Assembly (NCBI GenBank): GCA_045627705.1
Contig: JAZQOE010000093.1
Location: 1 to 9,610, forward strand
Source of the DNA: JBMNHG01 sp045627705
Lineage (GTDB): Bacteria > Verrucomicrobiota > Kiritimatiellia > RFP12 > JBMNHG01
Reading direction: 5' to 3'
Length of the DNA: 9,610 nucleotides
Under the pieces are notes generated by a model. It made no database searches, was not told the origin of the DNA, and saw only the letters and a list, made by a program, of their open reading frames with translations. The translations under genes and the position numbers were made by a program. Positions 6,304-9,610 of this stretch are shown here, piece after piece. Within the stretch, counting starts at the first letter, position 1. Each line of letters opens with the position of its first letter.

Positions 6304-7094
6304 GGAATGTCCTGATTGACTTGGATGGAATCGAACCGCGAAACGGTACGAAGCATAGCGCCATCGACAACCGTCTCGCTTTCCACCCTGCGATAAAGCG
6401 TTGTTCCAGGAATAGGCGAAAACGGCATTTCAAGACGCATTACGGAAACGCGACGCGAGCAATCCGCATCGATATATGCGTCGATACGGGCGATGCGGCC
6501 TTCCACATCGAATGAAACGACAAAGCGGCGCGCCGCTTCCTCCTTCGAAAGTTTCGCATTTTCGGGGAATGGACGCAGGGAGAACACAACTTGCCTGGCG
6601 AAGGGTTCTTCAGGGCTGGCGATATCCGTTGCGGAATCGGCGTCAAACGGGCAAAGGTATTCCTCGGCGCTGGCGGGGACCGAACTTAGATTGGCAGCCT
6701 GGGACGGACGTTGGTCCGAGACCATTCCAAGCACCTTCTTTTCCGCTTTGCCGGACGCATTGCCCGGCATTGTAACCCTGACAACTTGCCGTCCGTCAAT
6801 GACAGTGTGGATTGGCGACTCCTCTGCCACAGTCACATGCAGCCTATTGCCTCGCGCCCAGACGACTTTGGATGCGACAGATGCGTTCCTACCGTCCTGC
6901 ATCTGCACCTCGCGCCTGACAACGCACGAAAGGTTCGTGATCGGAGCAAGCGACGAGGAGACGGCGGACACGACACCTGTCGGCGATGTCTCGAGCACGG
7001 CGGGAGCCGCACTGGTAGCGCCGCGGAAACAAAATAAAAAGCCGACGGCGCAAAAAACGGCGCGCATCGGCTTTTTGATGGCAATGATATCCAT
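6273..7094 (-). CDS. LolA-like periplasmic protein
   Basis: 273 residues from ATG 7094. A signal peptide covers residues about 1-29 (MRAVFCAVGFLFCFRGATSA). The mature part has features of the LolA/outer-membrane lipoprotein-sorting fold: an opening LAPITNLSCVVRREVQMQDG, strand pairs such as KVVWARGNRLHVTV and HTVIDGRQVVRVTM, and the ending FDSIQVNQDIPCDTFDPDTL, similar to the terminal 'xVxxNxxIxxxxFxP' of LolA-like proteins. LolA carries lipoproteins across the periplasm; many distant relatives have unknown cargo, and this one is too divergent to name lolA. It starts 15 bp after the small upstream gene and overlaps yidD. No clear Shine-Dalgarno precedes ATG 7094; ATG 7067 (MRAVFC) is a possible alternative start. 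A GGCGCGCC palindrome encodes AARR at residues 187-190. Confidence 0.68.
   Translation of the reverse strand: MDIIAIKKPMRAVFCAVGFLFCFRGATSAAPAVLETSPTGVVSAVSSSLAPITNLSCVVRREVQMQDGRNASVASKVVWARGNRLHVTVAEESPIHTVIDGRQVVRVTMPGNASGKAEKKVLGMVSDQRPSQAANLSSVPASAEEYLCPFDADSATDIASPEEPFARQVVFSLRPFPENAKLSKEEAARRFVVSFDVEGRIARIDAYIDADCSRRVSVMRLEMPFSPIPGTTLYRRVESETVVDGAMLRTVSRFDSIQVNQDIPCDTFDPDTL
6522..6540. repeat. GGCGCGCC palindrome inside the LolA-like gene
   Basis: AAAGCGGCGCGCCGCTT is a near-perfect palindrome with core 6527-6534. On the coding strand it reads GCG GCG CGC CGC TTT, residues AARRF. No GGGG-N5-CCCC partner is nearby. Confidence 0.5.
7036..7076 (-). other. Inverted repeat over the start region of the LolA-like gene
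   Basis: AAAAAGCCGA at 7036-7045 and TCGGCTTTTT at 7067-7076 are exact reverse complements 21 bp apart, with further GCGC pairing possible inside. In the transcript this hairpin covers the signal-peptide codons and would end in a U-rich stretch. It could affect expression of the downstream genes, or simply reflect Lys-Pro and Phe codons. Confidence 0.45.
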
Positions 7095-7109
7095 CGATCA
7101 GCAATAAAC

Positions 7110-7385
7110 TCAGAAGTAAGTCGGGGCATCCGAACGGAGATCGGAGAGCGTCGTGCCAGAGTATCCCTCGATGGCAGACCAAATGCGACCTACCCAGAGC
7201 AAATCCAGGATATCATGGAGATGAAGTTTCTTGCCTTCATTCCAGGCTGCGGCGGTACGCATGCCGAAACAGCAACCGACGATGCCGCCAGCGAAACCAC
7301 CGGGTTGGCGATCGGCGGCACGGGCGGCAGGAAGAGCCGCGAAAACCGTCGAAACAACGAGAAGCGCGAAGATGAACTTTTTCAT
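7110..7385 (-). CDS. Small exported glycine-rich protein, first gene of the operon
   Basis: 91 residues from ATG 7385. A TTG three codons upstream would overlap the probable promoter. Residues 1-24 (MKKFIFALLVVSTVFAALPA then ARAA) are a clear Sec signal peptide with an ARA-A cleavage site. The mature 67 residues begin with a glycine-zipper-like GGFAGGIVGCCFG, which could pack against membrane or lipid. MRTAAAWNEGKKLHLHDILD follows, then LLWVGRIWSAIEGYSGTTLS. I do not recognise a named family. No Shine-Dalgarno is visible, while a promoter-like pair ends 9 bp before the ATG, so the message may be nearly leaderless. It ends 15 bp before the LolA-like gene and leads the yidD-containing operon, which suggests an envelope role. 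Confidence 0.7.
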   Translation of the reverse strand: MKKFIFALLVVSTVFAALPAARAADRQPGGFAGGIVGCCFGMRTAAAWNEGKKLHLHDILDLLWVGRIWSAIEGYSGTTLSDLRSDAPTYF

Positions 7386-7394
7386 GATGAGCAA

Positions 7395-7423
7395 AGGATA
7401 GTGATTACGTGATAATCCATCAA
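7395..7423 (-). promoter_or_regulatory. Candidate sigma-70-type promoter of the four-gene operon
   Basis: On the minus strand TTGATG (7423-7418) and TATCCT (7400-7395) are 17 bp apart. Each matches the consensus at four of six bases. The -10 box ends 9 bp before ATG 7385, so transcription would begin at or within a few bases of the start codon. Confidence 0.35.
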
Positions 7424-7480
7424 GGAAAATCGTAAATCCGTCCCCGTCAAATGATATCTTCGCGCAACGTACCGCTGCGA

Positions 7481-7486
7481 AAGGAG
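7481..7486 (+). promoter_or_regulatory. Ribosome binding site of the integrase
   Basis: AAGGAG lies 10 nt before ATG 7497. A second ATG at 7492, 5 nt from it, is in another frame and is closed by a stop after 30 codons, so initiation there would compete with integrase translation. The arrangement could lower expression of the recombinase. Confidence 0.6.
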
Positions 7487-7496
7487 AATTGATGGC

Positions 7497-8849
7497 ATGG
7501 CACTTGAATTCAGGGTTTCACATGGAAAACTGCTCCCTTGGTTTTATGGCAGATACTGGGAAAAGGGCAGGTCGAAAGTGGTAAATACCGGCATACGATG
7601 GAAGGGGATCCCGCCAATAAGCCTGCGCTTCGCGGGGGACAACGTATTCGAGGCGTCGCGGAATGAGGCGGTCCTCGCCTTCGCGCGCATCCGCGCCGGC
7701 GCAAGGGTGAAACTCCAAGGCGCACTGGAATCGAAATGCGACCGTCCGGGGGAAAAGCAGGCGGATACCACGCGGTCCGCCCTGCGCCAGTCGCCGATTT
7801 CCTCCATCCCCCACCAATCCTTTCGCCCGACGCTTGTACACTACCTGCCCAAACGCCATGCTGCGCCTTCTGCCAACGCCGAGAAGAACCGCGACTGGTA
7901 CGACTGGCGGCGAAGCGTCGTCGAACATTTCTCGACCTGGCTTGAAACGGTTTGCGGCAAGCGCGATGCGGCGTCTGTCACCCGCGCGGTCGCCGAGGCA
8001 TACATGGCGGTGCTGCAAACGCCCGACACGCGCGGACGCCGCTGCACTACGGGCACGATCCGCACGAAACGCGACGTGCTGGCCATGGTCTTCGACCGCG
8101 CCCTCCCGCCCGATTTCCCGAATCCATTCCGCAACATCCCGATCGACGCGCCGCCGGGCGACCGCGTAATCAACCGACTCCCGCTCGACCGCGCGGAAGT
8201 GGCCGCCCTCCTCCGCGCCGGCGCAACGACCGATCCCGAAGCCCGCGATTGGATACTCGCCGCGCTTTCCACTGGACTCCGACGAGGCGACATCTGCCGG
8301 TTGCGATGGGATTCCGTCGATTTCGACAGCAACGTGCTGCGTGTCACCACCTCGAAAACAGGCGCGGCCCTTGAACTCCCGATTCTTCCCGCATTCCGCG
8401 AAATGCTGAAAAAACGGCGCGCCGCTTTTTCGGGGTCTGTCCCCGATTCCGCCGCCAGCATTTTCGTATTCCCGGAAGCAGAGACCCTAATAAATTCCAA
8501 TCCGGATGCCGTGACCCGCAGGGTAAAGCGCATTTTCGCCGTTGCATTCGCCACCCCCAGCGGAAACGATCCATCGGCGCTTGTCGGCCGGCAGCGCGCC
8601 GCCATCGAACAAGTCACCCTCGAAGAACGCGACTGCGGACTCTATCGCGCCTCCGTACGCGACTTCCATTCGCTCCGCACCACATTCGTGACCCTCGCCA
8701 TAAACGGCGGGATCCCGATAGACAAACTCCGTGTCCTGACCGGCCACCGCACCGTTGACATGGTCCTCCGCCATTACTACAAGCCGCGCGGAAGTGATCT
8801 CGCCGCCGACCTTGCAAAAGCCCTCCCAAGCGTAATCGTAGGTTCCTAA
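7497..8849 (+). CDS. Tyrosine recombinase / integrase
   Basis: 450 residues, intact. Residues about 1-70 (FYGRYWEKGRSKVVNTGIRW) look like a basic N-terminal arm-type DNA-binding region. Residues about 125-220 form the helical core-binding domain (WYDWRRSVVEHFSTWLETVC). The catalytic domain follows, with every expected residue visible: Arg262 in STGLRRGDICRLRW, Lys287 in TTSKTGA, His391 and Arg394 in FHSLRTTF, His417 in LTGHRT, and nucleophile Tyr427 in VLRHYYKP. It should cut and rejoin DNA at specific sites through a 3'-phosphotyrosyl bond. No excisionase, other phage or ICE genes, att repeats or tRNA lie in the window, so what it moves is unknown. It is read divergently from the operon. Residues 305-317 (KKRRAAFSGSVPD) are encoded by a dispersed palindromic repeat, in the variable stretch after the catalytic lysine where family members differ in length. 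Confidence 0.92.
   Translation: MALEFRVSHGKLLPWFYGRYWEKGRSKVVNTGIRWKGIPPISLRFAGDNVFEASRNEAVLAFARIRAGARVKLQGALESKCDRPGEKQADTTRSALRQSPISSIPHQSFRPTLVHYLPKRHAAPSANAEKNRDWYDWRRSVVEHFSTWLETVCGKRDAASVTRAVAEAYMAVLQTPDTRGRRCTTGTIRTKRDVLAMVFDRALPPDFPNPFRNIPIDAPPGDRVINRLPLDRAEVAALLRAGATTDPEARDWILAALSTGLRRGDICRLRWDSVDFDSNVLRVTTSKTGAALELPILPAFREMLKKRRAAFSGSVPDSAASIFVFPEAETLINSNPDAVTRRVKRIFAVAFATPSGNDPSALVGRQRAAIEQVTLEERDCGLYRASVRDFHSLRTTFVTLAINGGIPIDKLRVLTGHRTVDMVLRHYYKPRGSDLAADLAKALPSVIVGS
8409..8444. repeat. Composite palindromic repeat inside the integrase gene
   Basis: AAAAAACGG-CGCG-CCGCTTTTT (8409-8430) is directly followed by CGGGGTCTGTCCCC (8431-8444). The same two units, in the same order and orientation, occur in non-coding DNA at 549-570 and 581-598, there 10 bp apart. 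Here the repeat is read in frame as KKRRAAFSGSVP. Confidence 0.75.
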
Positions 8850-8875
8850 TCTGCGCCCACCGGCCACACCCATGC

Positions 8876-8921
8876 GGTCTGTCCCCATCTCCAATTTGCT
8901 TAAAGGGACAGGCAATTTAAG
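8876..8921. repeat. Degenerate GGTCTGTCCCC plus dispersed 23-bp motif, copy 2
   Basis: GGTCTGTCCCC at 8876-8886 is a shortened form of the palindromic core. CTTAAAGGGACAGGCAATTT plus AAG at 8899-8921 matches 4846-4868 at 21 of 23 bases and ends in inverted CTTAAA/TTTAAG. The two parts carry CTGTCCC in opposite orientations, so they can pair as a larger imperfect hairpin just downstream of the integrase stop. Confidence 0.6.
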
Positions 8922-8990
8922 TATTGAATCATCCGTAATCTCTGGCCTATCGTTACTTAAGTCCAAAATCCGCCCAATACGAATTGCGCG

Positions 8991-9022
8991 AAATCGGGGT
9001 GTGTCCCCGTTTGCGGCGCGCC
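8991..9022. repeat. GGGG-TGTGT-CCCC repeat joined to a GGCGCGCC palindrome
   Basis: The 22 bp at 8991-9012 are identical to 9129-9150. Arms AAA-CGGGG and CCCCG-TTT pair around TGTGT with one bulged T. GCGGCGCGCCG follows at 9013-9023, so both palindrome types adjoin here too, in the opposite order to 8409-8444. Confidence 0.7.
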
Positions 9023-9050
9023 GTGCGTTGCGACGGCGCCCTCGCCGTCG
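9023..9050. repeat. CGACGGCG hairpin cassette, copy 1
   Basis: GTGCGTTG followed by a perfect 8-bp stem CGACGGCG / CGCCGTCG (9031-9038 and 9043-9050) with loop CCCT. The 28-bp unit recurs at 9199-9226 with one loop change. There is no T-run on the plus strand, so a terminator role is unlikely. Confidence 0.75.
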
Positions 9051-9068
9051 CCTTCGCGCAGGGGTCTC

Positions 9069-9084
9069 GGGGGCGGCAGCCCCC
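9069..9084. repeat. GGGGGC-GGCA-GCCCCC hairpin
   Basis: Perfect 6-bp GC stem with tetraloop GGCA, preceded by GGGGTCTC. It is a strong small hairpin with no T-run. It looks like one more dispersed palindromic cassette; no second copy occurs in the window. Confidence 0.55.
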
Positions 9085-9092
9085 AGCGATAC

Positions 9093-9128
9093 TTGTTATC
9101 TGTTCACTGTTATCTGTTATCTTTTCAC
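9093..9128. repeat. TGTTATC imperfect tandem repeat
   Basis: TGTTATC occurs three times (TTGTTATCTGTTCAC, then CTGTTATCTGTTATC), ending TTTTCAC. It is A/T-rich against GC-rich surroundings and carries no reading frame. Confidence 0.6.
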
Positions 9129-9150
9129 AAATCGGGGTGTGTCCCCGTTT
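9129..9150. repeat. GGGG-TGTGT-CCCC repeat, second copy
   Basis: Identical over 22 bp to 8991-9012, in the same orientation, 138 bp downstream. The core is at 9134-9146. Confidence 0.8.
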
Positions 9151-9198
9151 CGTGTCGAGTTAATCGAGTTGTTCGATATGGGCGACATGATCGATCCA

Positions 9199-9226
9199 GT
9201 GCGTTGCGACGGCGCCCCCGCCGTCG
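9199..9226. repeat. CGACGGCG hairpin cassette, copy 2
   Basis: Matches 9023-9050 at 27 of 28 bases; the loop is CCCC instead of CCCT while the stem is unchanged. The conserved stem with a variable loop suggests the fold, not the exact sequence, is kept. Confidence 0.75.
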
Positions 9227-9228
9227 AA

Positions 9229-9294
9229 ATTTTTCATTTTTCATTTTTACCTTCCACTTCCTACTTCTTCCTTCCTACTTCTTCCTTCTTCCCC
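9229..9294. repeat. Pyrimidine-rich tract with tandem TTTTTCA and a 14-bp repeat
   Basis: A TTTTTCA-like unit repeats at 9230-9247, followed by two exact adjacent copies of CTTCCTACTTCTTC at 9257-9284. The plus strand has almost no G over about 65 bases. Confidence 0.65.
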
Positions 9295-9330
9295 AATGGT
9301 GGACTGTCCCCGTTTTTTCCCGTCGAAGCA

Positions 9331-9364
9331 CCTACCAATCTCCCAACCTTCCAACCTCCCAACC
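9331..9364. repeat. CCAACC-rich short tandem tract
   Basis: CCAACCTTCCAACCTCCCAA and flanks repeat a CCAACCT-like unit about every 8-9 bp. It ends a few bases before the start-less coding frame at 9382. Confidence 0.6.
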
Positions 9365-9381
9365 ATGGCATAAGTTGTTGA

Positions 9382-9610
9382 TTACCAACAAAACCTCCCC
9401 GCGTCGGCTCTCCGGCCGCCCAGGCCGCAGAAGTCTCATCCGCGAACATCGTCGGTACCCAGACGATCACCATCAAGGGCCAGACAGGCACCTGCTCTGG
9501 TTACAACATGGTTGCTATCAACTGGGATGCAATTGGTGGAGACACCATCAACCTTCAGGAATTTTTCCCCGCCGATGATCTCGCGAAGATGCAGGCTGGT
9601 ACCGTTGCCG
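9382..9610 (+). CDS. Exported 'NIVG'-type protein, start missing or frameshifted, runs off right edge
   Basis: The frame opens after a TGA at 9379-9381 and stays open for 76 codons to the edge. It holds VGSPAAQAAEVSSANIVG, TQTITIKGQTGTCSGYNMVA, INWDAIGGDTINLQEFFPAD and DLAKMQAGTVA. AAQAAE resembles the end of a signal peptide (A-x-A cleavage), and 'AEVxSANIVGxQTIT' is, from memory, the mature start of secreted proteins common in Verrucomicrobiota/Kiritimatiellota. No ATG, GTG or TTG precedes it in frame and no hydrophobic segment is left. A possible upstream piece, AAG TTG TTG ATT ACC (KLLIT) at 9372, is in another frame. So it is either a frameshifted gene or one whose 5' end was replaced by the adjacent repeats. 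The function is unknown. Confidence 0.6.

Larger units (their letters stand above)
8850..9381. other. Non-coding mosaic of repeat cassettes downstream of the integrase
   Basis: Over 530 bp without a convincing gene. In order: the GGTCTGTCCCC remnant and 23-bp motif (8876-8921), GGGG-TGTGT-CCCC with GGCGCGCC (8991-9022), a CGACGGCG hairpin (9023-9050), a GGGGGC hairpin (9069-9084), TGTTATC tandem sequence (9093-9128), a second GGGG-TGTGT-CCCC (9129-9150), a second CGACGGCG hairpin (9199-9226), TTTTTCA and CTTCC-rich tracts (9229-9294), a degenerate CTGTCCCC (9302-9317) and a CCAACC-rich tract (9331-9364). Open frames here are low-complexity translations of repeats. Confidence 0.75.

Noticed and set aside
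7841..8617. 258-codon minus-strand open frame inside the integrase
   Set aside because: Low-complexity Arg/Ser/Ala-rich shadow; the integrase frame has all catalytic residues.
8850..9381. Integration site (att) repeats of the integrase
   Set aside because: No repeat here is matched at a plausible element end or tRNA gene in the window. The repeats are short dispersed palindromes.
8872..9578. Two plus-strand open frames (169 and 161 codons) through the repeat mosaic
   Set aside because: They translate repeats (FFLPTSSFFP, FHFLLLPSYF) and have no protein-like core. The second runs out of frame with the real AAEVSSANIVG sequence.

Overview
The window looks like chromosomal DNA of a GC-rich bacterium of the Verrucomicrobiota/Kiritimatiellota/Lentisphaerota type. 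This rests on three things: a very large modular secreted protein, a right-edge protein of the 'AEVxSxNIVGxQ' exported kind common in those phyla, and an integrase ending in the 'GHRTVDxVLRHYYKP' style frequent there. It is an inference; no rRNA or other marker gene is present.

Layout. (a) 1-422, minus strand: N-terminal 140 codons of an unrecognised protein that runs off the left edge. (b) 446-868: a gene-poor strip with a T-tailed hairpin, a second hairpin, a 26-bp tandem repeat built on GGGG-TCTGT-CCCC, and an orphan protein fragment. (c) 869-4774, minus strand: a 1301-residue exported protein of four related modules alternating with three PKD/Ig-like spacers. (d) 4904-7385, minus strand: a tight four-gene operon, in transcription order a small glycine-rich exported protein, a LolA-like periplasmic protein, an exported YidD-domain protein and a TPR protein with two hydrophobic segments. 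(e) 7497-8849, plus strand: a complete tyrosine recombinase. (f) 8850-9380: about 530 bp of repeat cassettes. (g) 9382-9610, plus strand: an exported protein whose mature part is clear but whose start is missing, running off the right edge.

How the genes may work together. The four operon genes overlap or nearly touch, are all predicted to be exported or membrane-bound, and bring together folds known from envelope biogenesis (LolA-like, YidD, TPR plus membrane segments). They may form one envelope-assembly unit. The giant protein lies downstream in the same direction but after a 129-bp gap with its own ribosome binding site, so co-transcription is uncertain.

The most unusual signal is a palindromic repeat system. 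A GGCGCGCC-centred palindrome occurs five times (three of them inside coding genes), and at several loci it sits next to a GGGG-N5-CCCC palindrome. One composite copy lies in frame inside the integrase, in a probable surface loop. It resembles REP-like elements, but no REP-associated transposase is visible here.
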